Shown here piece after piece: positions 10,940 to 22,289 of a DNA stretch of 64,000 bases. Both the position numbers and the translations under genes were made by a program. The stretch is from NCBI GenBank assembly GCA_020740775.1, contig JAHEWK010000021.1, forward strand, positions 62,001-126,000. Reading direction: 5' to 3'. Positions within the stretch are counted from its first letter, which is position 1. Each line of letters begins with the position of its first letter. Under the pieces are notes generated by a model. That model saw only the letters and a list, made by a program, of their open reading frames with translations. It was not told the DNA's origin and made no database searches. Source of the stretch: Ilyonectria destructans. Taxonomy: Eukaryota; Ascomycota; Sordariomycetes; Hypocreales; Nectriaceae.

Positions 10940-12035
10940 ATGTACACTCGTTTCAGCAGAAACATAGGCAACAACTACTGCATCCATCTTAATCACTGTA
11001 AACCTTCCTCCAATCACGCACGCGCTTTGAAGGCTACATCCGAAGATCAGATCAAAGAGACACTAGCTGAATATGCCGAGACCCTGCAGCCTCCGGGCAC
11101 AGATGCAACAGAACCAGAGACGAGGCACGCGGTCGAGAAGAATTTTGTTCGGAAAATAGACCTCTTCTTGGTGCCAACTCTTTGGTTGCTCATGATCTTC
11201 AGCTATCTAGTATCTTGAATCCCGCACCTCAATACTTAAGCAGGAAGGCTAGGCTAATTTCTCCAGGACCGATCGATCCTTGGGAATGCAAATGTCGTTG
11301 GAATGGGCGAGATCCTTCAATTGTCAAATCACAATTATTACTTAGCCGTTGTCACTTTCCAAGTTGGCTATATTGTTTCGGGTACTCCATCCAAATTAGT
11401 CTGATGATACGAAACCACTAAGTGCCACTAGGACCCTCTTGCTAAGGATTTCAGCATGTTCCTCGTCCGCCTTCGTCCCTCTCGTTACATTCCGGCCATC
11501 GTGTTTCTCTGGGGACCATGCGCTACCTGTATAGGCGCCGTTCAACCAAAAACATAGTTATGGGTTGTCCGACTCCTACTGGGAGTGACCGAGGCAGGGT
11601 TTGCGGTAAGTTCGAAGTCCTGGGTCATGCACGCCTAATCTCGGTTCAGCCTGGCGTCATGTTTCCGATCAGTTCCTGGTATAAGAAAAATGAGCAATGC
11701 GTACAATCAAGGGGACATGTGGCTGAAGTTGGGCTTGCAGATAATAAGGAAACAGGGCCAAGCGCTTCATCATCCTCCTCAGCGCCTCAATTCTATCAGG
11801 GGCCTTCGGCGGTGTTCTTGCCGTGGTGATCAGCAGCTCTCTGGATGGCACGAGAGGGATAGACAGCTGGCGCTGGCTTTTCATCATCGAAGGTATCCTA
11901 ACAGTCTTCGTGGCACTCTTTGCTCCTTTGGGTCTTGTCGACTATCCCGCCACGTCTGCCAAGCTCACGCCCACCGCGAGAGCACTAGCGTAGCGCGGCT
12001 GGCTGAGGAGAACATCACTGCCTCCAGGGGCTAGA
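10940..12035 (+). pseudogene. MFS transporter relic (Dal5/allantoate-permease-like anion:cation symporter)
   Basis: Pieces of the family follow in order but in different frames. They are the cytoplasmic start with VEKNFVRKIDLFLVPTLWL; an intron (11210-11266) joining SYL to DRSILGNANVVGMGE; AVVTFQVGYIVSGTPSKL; FLWGPCATCIGAVQP; LLLGVTEAGFA; PGVMFPISSWYKKNEQ; SGAFGGVLAVVISS; and SWRWLFIIEGILTVFVALFA with LVDYPATSAKLTP. The frame breaks at least twice (near 11555 and 11700), and similarity ends near 12035, about half way through a normal 12-helix protein. It was presumably a small-molecule importer or exporter of the neighbouring pathway and is now non-functional. The first exon is unclear. Confidence 0.8.
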
Positions 12036-12425
12036 CGGGGCACGGTTTGTCCCATGGGCGAGCTTTTCTCTTGTGCGTTGCGTTCGTCGGGCATTTTCTG
12101 TTGAAGAGATTCCCTTACCGGGCGGATTTTGAGTGATACCTCGAGTGTCGGTCCCTAACAAGGATAGGACAAGTCGATAAGCTCCTGGGGATGGAGCAGC
12201 CTGAGAAGCTCGCCTATAGGCCTCTCTAGTGCCGAACGGGCGCGATTCTCTTTTCGGGGACGATGGCCCCATTCTAGGGCGATCATGCAATGACCCAGCT
12301 CACAAACCTAAACCAGGCTTGTCTGATATGTCATCGCTGGCATCGTTTGGAATAAGAGAAAAGTTGATTCACAGTTCGTATTGCCCTAAACTATAATGCC
12401 CTTATGACCCGTAATATCAGCTCTG
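12036..12425. other. Non-coding stretch after the truncated transporter
   Basis: No continuation of the transporter and no other family is seen. It separates the convergent transporter relic and the reverse-strand SDR. Confidence 0.4.
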
Positions 12426-13345
12426 CTAGTGATGGTACAGCGACCATCCTCCGTCTACTGGCAAAACTATCCCGGTGATGGCGGATGACTGCGGCCCCAA
12501 AAGAAATCCTGTTGCTTGAGCCAAGTCGTTGAACTGTGATGTGCCTGCCGAATGGTGCTGGGCCGTGGCCCTGCCAGAACTCTTCACTTGTTCTTGAGGC
12601 TGATGGAGCCACCGGATAGTGGCAGACGCAGTTGATTCGGATTCCACTTGTCACGTAGTCCATCGCCGTTGTTTTGGTCATCCCTACTATCCCATGGCTT
12701 GATACAGCGTAGCTCGGCAAGCCTGGTTCTGATGCGAAGCCATGAACCGTCGTCATGGTCACAATGCTCATGCGACCCGAACCCTTCTCACTGTAGCTTT
12801 GACTGAGCGCTTGGGATACCTCTTCGCGCATCCATAGCCAAACCTGGAGTTGTCATCAGGATTTGTTCTCAAGGTGCAAGAATCGTCTGCCAGCAGCAAG
12901 CAAACAGCGGAGGACACTTGCCTGCCTTTCCACCCCCTCCCCGGGCATCTTGAGTTGCTGCGCGCTGAGGTCTGTCGTGCTGCGAGGGCAAAAGTCGAGG
13001 GGAGCACAGTTCGCGACACAGTCAATCCGGCCAGCCTGCTCAACTGCCTGGATCATGAGGTTGTTTATGGCTTGGGGGTTGCCAAAGTCGCATGTCAATA
13101 GCAACACGGCTGCCTCCGGAAGAGCTCTCTCTTGGCATTCCGTGGCCACGACGGAAAGTTGATTGTAACACTCATCAACGAGAATGAGTTTAGAATACCC
13201 ACTTTCAGCAAGATTGAGGGCTACTGCTCTCCCGGATGCTGGGGAAGTAAGTATTTGTTTGTCTTTGCGGTTACTGCCGAGGGTGTATTTTCCCACCTGA
13301 GGCGGCCCAAATCACCATCGCAGTCCCCGAACGAGAAGCCATCAT
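12426..13345 (-). pseudogene. Degenerate short-chain dehydrogenase/reductase (SDR)
   Basis: SDR-fold protein on the reverse strand: exon 13345-13297, a 58-bp intron, exon 13238-12922, a GC-AG intron (12921-12844, donor GCAAGT), then 12843 onward. Segments recognised: GRAVALNLAESGYSKLILVD, DFGNPQAINNLMIQAVEQAGRID, SIVTMTTVHGFAS, TTAMDYVTSGIRINCVC and GIVLPVDGGWSL. The cofactor loop, normally TGxxxGIG, reads IWAASASGR. The catalytic YxxxK reads YAVSS, so the lysine is missing. A one-base frameshift near 12615-12625 is needed to reach the conserved C-terminus. Loss of both functional motifs plus the frameshift argue for a dead paralogue of the SDR at 13748. Confidence 0.75.
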
Positions 13346-13747
13346 GACTTGTACTCTTGTTTTCTTTTTCGTTAGGAAAGCTGTTGGGGTTCGCAAGAGC
13401 TCTAGCATTCGTCGGGGGGAGATGTTAATGGTTAGTGAAACCTAATGAATTGCAGTTTGCCCTTCGGATCATCTGGCCGATATTTCGGCTCCGGAGTTGG
13501 TGGTGCGCGCTAGCTCAGCCCATTACACCCCCATCCGGCATCGGGATAAATATTTTAGACTACCTCGGCACCGAGAATGAGGACCTCGCCTGGCTACTGT
13601 ATCAAGACAAGCTGTCCTGCCCATCCGAAAGCGTTGTTGGTGTGTGTATATATACGTCACGCAAATAGCTTTTCAGATTCCAAGATCAAAGTCACTCCAT
13701 GGTCTGTTCAGTTCCTGCTAAAGCATTCTCAGGCACCAGCAAGCATC

Positions 13748-14696
13748 ATGTCCAACACGCTGCCCGGAGTGGCGCTGATTACCGGGGCCGCTTCTGGTGA
13801 GATAATGGCCACGCGCTTCGTGCGTGTGTCAAATGACTCCATTAATGCCATCTCTAGGTATTGGAAGGGGAGTTGCGATTACTCTGGCCCAAGAGGGGTG
13901 CTCAAGACTGTTCTTGGCGGATATCTACTTGGAAGGCCTCCGCGTTACTCGAGAAGCCGTAATCGCGGACTCTCCTGAGGCACAAGTCGAGGTCTGCGAG
14001 GCCGACATCAGCAGCGAGGATGCGGTCAAGCTCATGGTCGACAGCTGTGTCTCAAGCTTCGGACGTGTAGACTACGCACTCAACATAGCTGGCGCTGTGC
14101 CTGCAAGGGCTCCAATAGCGCAGACCGGTGTTGACATCTTCGACAAGATCATCAGGATAAACCAATACGGAGTAAGCATGGTTGGCCGACAACACCTATC
14201 CTCCTGTGCAATTCCATCTCTCTCTCGATGCTGACCCTCTTCTTTCCTTTTTGCTTCTTAGACCTGGTTGTGCCATCGACTCGAAATCCAGCAGATGCTG
14301 CAACAAGGACCCATTGCAGACCACGGAGGCGTACGGGGATGCATAGTCACAGTGTCTTCGCTGGCTGGAATGAACGCATCGAGCGGCATGTCTCCCTACT
14401 CTGCTTCAAAGCACTCCATACTTGGCCTCGTCAAGACAGATGCTCAAGACTATGGTCCCCTCGGAATCCGTATCAATGGCATCTGTCCGGGCATGATTGA
14501 CACGGAGCTTTTCCGGAAAACCAGCCCCCGCGATGCACCTGCGCAACTTGAAAAGGCTACACCACTCCGGCGACTTGGTAAACCAGAAGACGTGGCTTTT
14601 TTAGCAGCTTTTCTCTGCTGCTCTAAGTCGAGTTTTCTACATGGCACTGTAATACCTTGTGATGGAGGGTTAGTGCTGCAGCGAAGTGTAATTTAA
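13748..14696 (+). CDS. Short-chain dehydrogenase/reductase, intact
   Basis: NAD(P)-dependent oxidoreductase of 265 residues from exons 13748-13796, 13858-14171 and 14262-14696; introns are 61 and 90 bp and the total length is a multiple of three. The cofactor motif TGAASGIGRG spans the first splice junction. The chain continues with LNIAGAVPARAP (NAG-like motif), VTVSSLAG (catalytic Ser), SPYSASKHS (catalytic Tyr and Lys), INGICPGMIDTEL and the C-terminal GTVIPCDGG. It is a classical SDR acting on a hydroxyl or keto group of a small molecule. It is divergently oriented from the degenerate SDR at 12426, with about 400 bp between starts, suggesting an old duplicated pair sharing a promoter region. 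Confidence 0.92.
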
Positions 14697-14875
14697 AATA
14701 TATAATTTTTAAGGGTTGTTAACTGTAAATAGTATGTTGGACTATAGTAAGAATTAGAGTACTATAACTTGAACTTTAGTCTAGTTAGGCTGTAGGATAT
14801 ACTAGGTCTGTCGCCAGCGCACGTAGGCTGACAAAGGGATAAGCAAAGCTAGGAGCTCCAGGGCGGTGGCGAGGG

Positions 14876-14968
14876 CGATTTGCCTCCAGCAGCCGGGCCC
14901 TGCTGCCCCTACGCAGGTTTCTTCGCCACAGGCTCAGAGGGGGTCGGGCTGCTGTTGGAGGCAAATCG
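14876..14968. repeat. Inverted repeat, arms of about 19-22 bp
   Basis: CGATTTGCCTCCAGCAGCC (14876-14894) is mirrored by the inverse of CGATTTGCCTCCAACAGCAGCC (14947-14968), with a 3-nt bulge and a GC-rich 52-nt loop. It sits in the 1 kb between the SDR and the rhodopsin-domain relic (14697-15800), which otherwise shows no gene. It could be a small TIR element or a structured RNA; function unknown. Confidence 0.6.
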
Positions 14969-15803
14969 GCCCCTAGCTCTCTCTCTAAAGCTTACCCTTT
15001 GGGTAAGTTGATAATAACCTAACCTCCGGTGGCCCTCCGCGGCCTGCTTATGCATTTCAATTATACCTTTGTCATTTTCGGTTTTCGGTTTCGGGACGAG
15101 CAGATCAGGGTCCTAGCTCTCACAACAAAATACAATAAATAAACAAATACATTTCCCCAAAAAATAAAGAACTGTCACCCCTAAATCTCCACTCTCTCCA
15201 CAACCCACATACGCTACTACCACAAACTAAATGAAGACGCCACTTTCAGGGCGAACTTCAAGTTATTCGCGAGTTCTATTGGCAAGCATACTGTCCACTG
15301 AACTTGCTTTTATCCACTCGGAATCATGCCGGGACCGGATCCGGATCGCGGCATGATTTGGCGTTCGTACTAACAATGGTGCTTCCCGTCCTGAAGTTTA
15401 AACAGCCGCGGCTCTTGCAATTGCATGGGCGGATTACTGTGGATTACGAGGGAGCTTTGCCCCGGACCCGTCTCTCATCTTGCTGGATCTTCACGAGCTG
15501 CAGGGTCTGACCTGGTCTTATATAGAGCATGGCCCCGATCTCCGCGGCGCAATCTGCAGCGTCTGCAACCCAGTGTGAGCACCCTTCCTCAGATATCCGA
15601 CCGCATCAACTTGTTTGCTGGCGTTCTGGTAGATGTACGGACAATCCCCATCTTTCACATCCCAGTCCGCTGGCCACTGTGCGCAAACGATCTGCCGGGA
15701 GCCATGAGTGCCGCTAATCCCACGGCTGCATCAGTAATTGTTCGTCTCACTCCTACCATTCACAATGCAGCGCCTCACGCCTCACATTTGCTGACCGAAC
15801 GTT

Positions 15804-16515
15804 GATACTACACAACTAGCCGAATGGTTATTGATAGCTATTACCGCGGGCTTAATTGTCGCTCGGATGTATCTACGTGTGAAGATTAACCGACAGCAAG
15901 TTGTACTGAGCGATGTGTTCATATGTCTAGTATGGTGCTGCTCGGTAACGATGGCGTCGCTCGCTATTGCCTTCGCCAAGATTGGTGTTCTGCGCCAGGA
16001 TGTGGACTACGCGCTGAAAGGATTTGATGGGGACCTGGAGACGATGCAGCATGTGCCCAAGGGAAGATTTTATCCCTCTGGGTATGAATGAGTGTGCATA
16101 TTGACGGGCGAGAGCAGTTGTTCTGGATTGGCAATTTCCCGTTCTACGCGGGCTTCTATCTCTCCAAGGCGGCCATCTTGGCGCTCTATGAGCAGCTATT
16201 CCCGCCAGTGTTGCGCAAACGAAGGTTCATGCTGTGGATGACTGACCAGTTAACAGGTCATTGGCTCCAACAGTGGCATGCCCAACTAGCGGTGCCTACA
16301 CGGTTTTCCAAATTGGGTAGGCCTTACATTTCTCAGGAGATATTCTAAGTAATCTTAGCCTCGACATTAAGCCTCAAGGTCCTGTTGCATTTCAACTAAC
16401 AGTAGATTTAGTTTTCATCCTACCGTTCTTAATCTTGCACAGGCTACGTCTGAGGCCGTTAGTCAAAATTAGCGTGTATTGCACCTTTGTGCTGGGTATT
16501 ATCAAGAGGTTAGGG
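15804..16515 (+). pseudogene. Fungal rhodopsin-domain (Pth11-like) membrane protein relic
   Basis: The order of fragments matches the seven-helix fungal rhodopsin-domain family. They are LAEWLLIAITAGLIVARMYLRV, then DVFICLVWCCSVTMASLAIAFAKIG, then REQLFWIGNFPFYAGFYLSK with AAILALYEQLFPP, and LTVDLVFILPFLILHRLRLRP with VYCTFVLGIIKR. The segments lie in different frames with stops between them. No convincing first exon is found (an ATG at 15702 leads to a stop), and the C-terminal helices are missing because AT-rich DNA begins after 16520. Proteins of this family act in membrane sensing; this copy is a truncated pseudogene. Confidence 0.65.
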
Positions 16516-16706
16516 TGCCCTAGTATACATATACCCAGAGGGGGGACTAGAAGCTTAATAGTAAAAAAAATTACTAATAATAATATTAATAATATAAATT
16601 ATATATCTAATCTATTTAAAGATTAATAGTATACTTAAATAGACTAAGGTTTTTAATTTAACTAGTTACTTTTTCTAATATCTTTATAAGCTATAAATAA
16701 TAGCTA

Positions 16707-18113
16707 AAGTGGGGTTCCAGAAGTCCTCGGACACCCCTCTCACACCACAACCCTGGCCGGAACATACGGAATAAAGATACCAATACCACTGCCTACAGAC
16801 TAGCTACAATAAAAGTAACTACATTTTTGGATTCCTCAGAGGCGTGGCTTTAATATTTTGTATACCAACCCCTAGCCTTGCGGCAGGCCTCAACCCTCCG
16901 CGGCATTGACTCCATTAGGCCTCGAATAAAGTCCTGGGGGATAGCTTCCCATGTTGCTTCTAAGCATGCTTTAAATTTATCAATATCGGCTGCGTTTTTC
17001 TTCAATTTGGAGACCTAAGGGAACTTTTTATAGAGATCTCTCTTTAATCTGGCCCAGATATATTCGATGGGGTTTAAATCAGGACTGTGAGGGGGCCAGT
17101 TAATAAGAGAGATTCTGTGTTCTAGAAGAAAAGCCAGAGACGCCTTTGATGTGTGGATTCTAGCATTATCCTGCTGAAAATGCCGGGTACTATTATAATT
17201 AGGAAGAAGCCCAGAAGTTAGAGCTTCTATATAGCTATTTAATGAGTAGCCACCGCGCTTGGAGGTTGTATCCCGGGTTATAATAACCAGCTTGCTTCGG
17301 CCCTCCTTATAAATAGCACCCTACACCATGATCATAACATCACCCTTGCTATGAGTCTTTATATTGACAAATTTTGGGTTATAGGCCTTATAAGTAAACC
17401 TCCAGACCCAGACATTTGGTGCGGCGCTGCCATTTTGAGCAGAACACTCATCAGAGCAGATAATCTAGGGAGTGTGAGCATTGCGTACAGTAGCAGATGA
17501 GGGCATCTCAAACACTCAGCCATATCTCGCTTAATTCTTCTTCTCTTTTCGCCCAGTCGCGACAGAATTGAAGCCGCTGAGCTGTATCTTCCTTCCGTAA
17601 AAAGATCCTCTTTCTAGCTTGCCATTTGCGCAAGTTGGCCTTATTTAAAGCCCGGCGGACAGTTGTAGCGCTTACCCCAAGACTCAGGTTATCTATTAGG
17701 TCTTTTCTTGAGATACTTTCATCCTGGCGTACAGCGTGAATAATAGCCCTTTTCGCCCGTGGCGTCAGACTTGGGGGACGCCCGGACTGGGGCTTAGGAG
17801 CGATTAATCCAGTTGCCTCAAGCTGTTGAAGCAGAGTGCTAATTGTAGATGTCGACACGCCAAAACGCATCGCAACCACACTCCTTGCCTCTCCGGCTTG
17901 TACGGCTGCAATAATAGCCGCACGAAGCTCTGGGCTAGTTCTCTGGCGTCCTTGGCGATTTCCGGATATTATGGTCCCAAAAGATCGTAAATTGGACGAT
18001 ATAATAAAAAGTTGTGGGATGTTGAAGATGAAGGAGCAAAAATCGCGGTTCTGATCCTTGACGCGGAGCGCGAGAAAGTCGCGTGGTGTCCGAGGACTTT
18101 TGGGACCCCACTT
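16707..18113 (-). mobile_element. Tc1/mariner-type transposon, decayed
   Basis: The terminal inverted repeats of about 30 bp begin AAGTGGGGT and contain GAAGTCCTCGGACACC or AAAGTCCTCGGACACC variants. The element is flanked by TA on both sides (16705-16706 and 18114-18115). It carries one reverse-strand transposase frame. Confidence 0.9.
16850..17990 (-). pseudogene. Tc1/mariner transposase with stops
   Basis: Reverse-strand reading gives an N-terminal HTH region (GRQRTSPELRAAIIAAVQAGE, then GVSTSTISTLLQQL) and a second HTH of the Tc1 type (SATTVRRALNKANLRKWQARK). The catalytic region follows: KGDVMIMV, ITRDTTSKRGGYSLNSYIEAL, HFQQDNARIHTS with the second Asp, and WPPHSPDLNPIEYIW with the third acidic residue (DD34E spacing). 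It ends KARGWYTKY. At least three in-frame stops interrupt it, so it is inactive. The precise start is unclear because no good ATG precedes the first HTH. Confidence 0.8.
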
Positions 18114-18428
18114 TATATCTTAAAAAAGCTAGATTAGCTAAAAAAGCTAAATCTTAAAAAAGCTAAATTTACTAAAAAAAACTAAATCTTAAAAAAAGTA
18201 AAATCCTAATAAATATAAATATTTTACAGTCTCTTATATATTCCAGCTATTTTTATATTCTTTAATATACCTTAATAAATTATAATTTTAATAAAATAAA
18301 ATATCTTACTATTTCTATTTTATAATTTAAATTAATAAGCTATATCTAAATTATTAATATTTATATAACTTTTAATTTAATTTAAAATAATTAATAAAAA
18401 CTAACCTAGTTTTTATTAAGAAACTATA
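18114..18428. other. AT-rich spacer
   Basis: Very AT-rich sequence (TTAATAAATATA-type words, repeated CTTAAAAAAGCTAAAT) between the mariner element and the second MITE copy. No coding potential; probably RIP-altered repeat debris. Confidence 0.5.
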
Positions 18429-18863
18429 ACGTACATGATAAGCGAGCCGACCGAACAAGCGAGCCGATCACTATACTGTACAGCTAAAAACAGCAATATC
18501 AGATTTTCTAAAATGGGCTATATAATTATTAAAAATATAAAAAAATAACTTTTAGATATATTATTAAAAAAGTCATAAGATAGTATTTTTTTCAAGATTT
18601 TTAATTAATTTATCAAGCTTTCTATTTATAAAAATCAGAAAAACACAGTGCAAATAAGCTTTTTCTTAATAACTCTATAAACAAAAATAAATAAAACTTA
18701 GGAAAATTCTCTTTTATAATTTCGTATTTAATTAACCTCATTTCAAAATTGTAGCTATTTTAGGCCTGGTTTGAATTTTTTATAATTTTCTTAGAATTGC
18801 GATTTAAGGTGTAAATCTGAATGATCGGCTCGCTTGTGCGGTCGGCTCGCTTATCATGTACGT
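18429..18863. mobile_element. 435-bp MITE, copy 2
   Basis: Same length, orientation and, by eye, same sequence as 7878-8312, including ACGTACATGATAAGCG ends and doubled AAGCGAGCCGA. It has its own TA flanks (18427-18428 and 18864-18865). The match of two copies 10.5 kb apart indicates recent transposition. Confidence 0.9.
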
Positions 18864-19055
18864 TAAGCTATAATTTAAAAATCTAAATTAAAAAATATTA
18901 AACTATTCTAAATTAATAACTTAAATAACTTATAACTATAATAAATTATATAAAATTAAATATCTATTTATATATTTAAAGAATATTAATAGAAATATTA
19001 TTAACTTTATATTTATCTTTTTACTTATTAAAACTCTTTACTCAGTTTTTATTTT

Positions 19056-19786
19056 GGGAATTGATATACGGGCATGACATTTTTGATACACGGGCATGAC
19101 TCTTACACGGGCATGACTTTTATGACATCTGATTGGATAGGACCCTCTTTTGTTAGTACATCTGGTTCTGCCGACAGCCCTAATTTGTACCCAGAGTTTA
19201 GCTGTCCATAATCATCCCTTAGTGGCTGACGCGACGCGATCCAGCTCTCCATCAGATAGCTATCCATTGCCAGTCTCCCAGCCCTTGACGATAAAGACCT
19301 TCGTTGTCCCAATCTGAGTCTCCTCCTAGCTCAGAGAGCAATTCCAGACGCCGAACCCGAAGGCCTAGCCCGAGCGATCAATCACGTCCTCGAAAACGAC
19401 AGCGACAGAGCCGACAAGCCGGGTTCAACCCACCGCGACGTACGGATAGACCACAGTCAGCTCGTAGCACCGCGAGTATCGGCCAGAACTACGGTATCGG
19501 CGACGAAGATGCGCTCGGAAATCTCTTCGCAATGGAACTGATCTTATGCTATAGTCAAACCGAGATCTTGTTTTGCCGTCCTGCACAGACCTATTCTAGA
19601 CGGCTGGATTGATCTGGTTAGTTGGGTGCTGGAAATAAGAGCCTGTTAAGAGAGCTAGCTTTACCGCCTTTGCGAGGATGTATCTATGGGTCGATGGAAA
19701 TCTAGCGAATCAGATGTCATAAAAGTCATGCCCGTGTAAGAGTCATGCCCGTGTATCAAAAATGTCATGCCCGTATATCAATTCCC
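19056..19786. mobile_element. 731-bp element with 78-bp TIRs and 8-bp target duplication
   Basis: The termini GGGAATTGATATACGGGCAT and its inverse begin TIRs of about 78 bp that look perfect. Each TIR holds three copies of ACGGGCATGAC. The flanks are TTTATTTT (19048-19055) and TTTATTTT (19787-19794), an exact 8-bp duplication as made by hAT elements. The interior is GC-balanced and has a 102-codon frame, so it may be a deletion derivative of a larger element. Confidence 0.85.
19304..19612 (+). CDS. Short Arg/Ser-rich ORF inside the 731-bp TIR element
   Basis: 102 codons. The first 50 residues are Ser/Arg/Pro-rich and basic (RRRTRRPSPSDQSRPRKRQR), like a nuclear-localising disordered N-terminus. 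The rest is not recognised and the frame ends before any domain. It may be the first part of the transposase of the parent element. Function is unknown. Confidence 0.25.
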   Translation: MSQSESPPSSESNSRRRTRRPSPSDQSRPRKRQRQSRQAGFNPPRRTDRPQSARSTASIGQNYGIGDEDALGNLFAMELILCYSQTEILFCRPAQTYSRRLD

Positions 19787-19854
19787 TTTATTTTTATTAA
19801 ATTTAATATTATAAACTTTATTAAAAAAGATATTTAACTTAAATTGTCACGGGC

Positions 19855-20031
19855 CAGGGCCCATATCCTTGCGGCTGTGCCGCAAGACGTACTTGGCTCG
19901 TGCGCGCCAGGGATGAGAAATCGTTCCACAGCTCAGGGGCACTGAGGAACTTCTTTCTTTCTTCTTCATCTTTGATGTAAATAGCATCCTGGACTAGATA
20001 GCTGGAATACAGTTACTAGAGGCCGTTCACA
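19855..20031 (-). repeat. Solo LTR related to the Gypsy element at 55265
   Basis: Orientation is by family resemblance. The sequence runs TGTCACGGGCC ... GGCCGTTCACA. The inverse complement begins TGTGAACGGCCTCTAGT and contains TTACATCAAAGATGAAGAA, closely paralleling TGTGAAAGGCCTCTAGT and TTACTTTCAAGATGAAGAA of the 216-bp LTR at 55265-55480. It also shares a GCGGC(A)CAGCCGC-type hairpin and the gggcc(t)gaccc end. It is a diverged relative, not the same family copy. No clear 5-bp duplication is seen. Confidence 0.65.
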
Positions 20032-21227
20032 ACTTAAGGCTAATAATAAACAATTAAATAGAGCTCTCTTATTAACTCTTACTACTGGAACTGCTTGTAA
20101 TAAAGGTAGACCTGAGGAGCTTTTACTGCTATTTATAATATCATCGATTTTCTTAACTCCTATAACAAACTGTATAGCCTGTATTCTATAACTAAGAGAG
20201 TCTGATAGAAACCCAATCTCTTTATAGTTTTAGCTATAATGTTATTAACCTGGGGATAGCTGGAGTGGATCGGAATAAAGTAAGTTAAGTTAGTCTCGGT
20301 CTTATATCGGTATAAGAGCTCTACAGTTAACGTATTTAAGAAAAGTTCTCCTAAAAAGAGATGTCCTTCTGAATAACAACTCGTTTTTAATTCTACACAG
20401 TTACCAGATAATTATTTCTCCAGCTCTATATAGCTAGTTATATAAATTAAGAGTTTAAACCCTTAAATATAAATAAAGATATTTAAATAAGTTAAAAACT
20501 ATTCTAAGAAGGCTAGTGAGATGAGGGAGTGAGCAGAGGGCACTAAACACATACACCCACCCAAAGGTCGGGCTGTGATAGCTGCGATGGTGTCGTGACG
20601 GAAAGGTCGGATAGGATCAGGTCCGGAATCCGGATAAGTCGGACAGCTGGGTGAAACAGATAGCTTCTTCAGCTGATACCGTTTGATCAAATAGATCTCT
20701 AAAAGGTCTCCAAAGAATAGGTCAAATAACTGTCAATTGAATAAGATGCTAGAAGGATGGTGGTGTCGATCTGAAGGTCCCGTCTGAGACCTTCCCAATT
20801 TATGGCCCCAATAGGTCCGGCTACTGGCCCCTACCCGGTACGGCATTTCCTGTTGAAGGAACCCACCAATCCTAGCCCTAGTGGCCGCAAGCACCCAATC
20901 AAATGACCTTTATCCCCAAAGACCGGAAAGCCCCGACTCACTAGATATAGTCAGTTATAGGTATGTTATATATTAAAGTAAGGTAAAAGAATATTTAATT
21001 TTCTCATTATTTATATTAATATAATATCTCTCCTAGCAGTATTATCGAGGCCCTACAGAAGCTGGAGACTAGTGCTAAATATAAAGCTGCTTCTGCTCCT
21101 GCTAGTAAATATTAAAACCTTGTCATATTAAACAGGGTCAGATATCAGTTTATAGAGTCCTCCAACTGAAGCCTTTAAGACTGTACCTGGGTTTATTAAG
21201 GCATATTGATATAAATTGCAAGTACAG
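20032..21227. other. Repeat debris, no gene
   Basis: 20032-20510 is AT-rich with scattered stops in all frames and looks like decayed transposon sequence. 20520-20950 is GC-balanced (runs such as CCCACCCAAAGGTCGGG) without coding potential, perhaps an old LTR or untranslated leader. 20950-21227 is AT-rich again. Confidence 0.45.
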
Positions 21228-22080
21228 CTATCTTAAGAGGTAATGATAAACTCCAGTGGCTCTGCGCAGGTGACACAAAGGACGCATCTCGAATATGCAA
21301 ATCTCAGGGATCCACAGAAATACATGCTTTCCAGACTTAACGCCGACGAGTCTCTTGTTCAAGATAACCCCGGCGCCCCCATTGGGTAGAGGCTGTAATG
21401 TCGCGGCGTAGTTGATGCCGTGGAAGATAAATAGCCTAGGTAAGCCCCCTTGGGTTAGCTCCACCATGCTGGGTCTACGTATCTGGGTTTACAAAGCTAG
21501 TGGCATGGCTCATGATTGTCATCATTACGGAGTAGTTATCTGGACTTTGAAATTTGATTCCCTCATTAGACGGCAGCAGTGTTGCCCCATCCACTCTTAA
21601 ATTAGCTCTCGTCATGAATCGAGACCCGTCGCCCAATATAAACAGAACCGCAGCTTCAACGCCTTACACTTCCCCAGCTTTTAATAAGTTATAATTGAAA
21701 TTGTAGATTCCCTAGAAACAATCGAACATCATTAGTCTCCCGGATGTCAACACTAGATACGCCACCCATAAACCAACCCCAGTAAGGTTGATTGCTGACA
21801 TTCAACGTGCCCAAAAAATTGTCTACGAGAGAGAAATGGTGCGAGCGCAAGAACGGACCCTGAAAACGGAAACCAACTCGTATCTTACTGTACATGTACA
21901 GCTGGATATTTCTAGAGCTACCTCATGATCCCTCTCAATATCAAGACTCCTAGAACCACACGAGCTGATGCACAAAGCTTTCAACTCTGAGTTTGTTACT
22001 AGCTCGTAGGGTTGGGCGAGACGGCTTCTACTTACGACACATATGAGGCGACACTCTGACAACACGTCATCGGCAGCGCC
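21228..22080 (-). pseudogene. Weak reverse-strand relic, possibly ferric-reductase-like
   Basis: The reverse-strand frame at 21228-21467 contains SGKHVFLWIP, which resembles the FAD-domain entry (GQHVFLWIP-like) of fungal ferric reductase/NADPH oxidase proteins. Nothing else of that family could be followed, and the upstream frames (21689-21895, 21823-22065) are not recognised. This is a suggestion from one short motif only. Confidence 0.2.
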
Positions 22081-22289
22081 CGAGCATATACCAGGTGGTC
22101 CTATGGCCTGTTTAAAGAGAAATAATTTTCACGAGTCCGTCCGACTGCGGCGGAGCAAGGGATTTTAATAAATCGTGATACAGCACACCTCTACCCGTTA
22201 CGTCACTAGGCAAAAGATTGGGCATTGACGGCAATTGTAGCAATTGATGAGGTGTACCAGCTGCTTATCAACTGTCTAGTGGACCAAGC

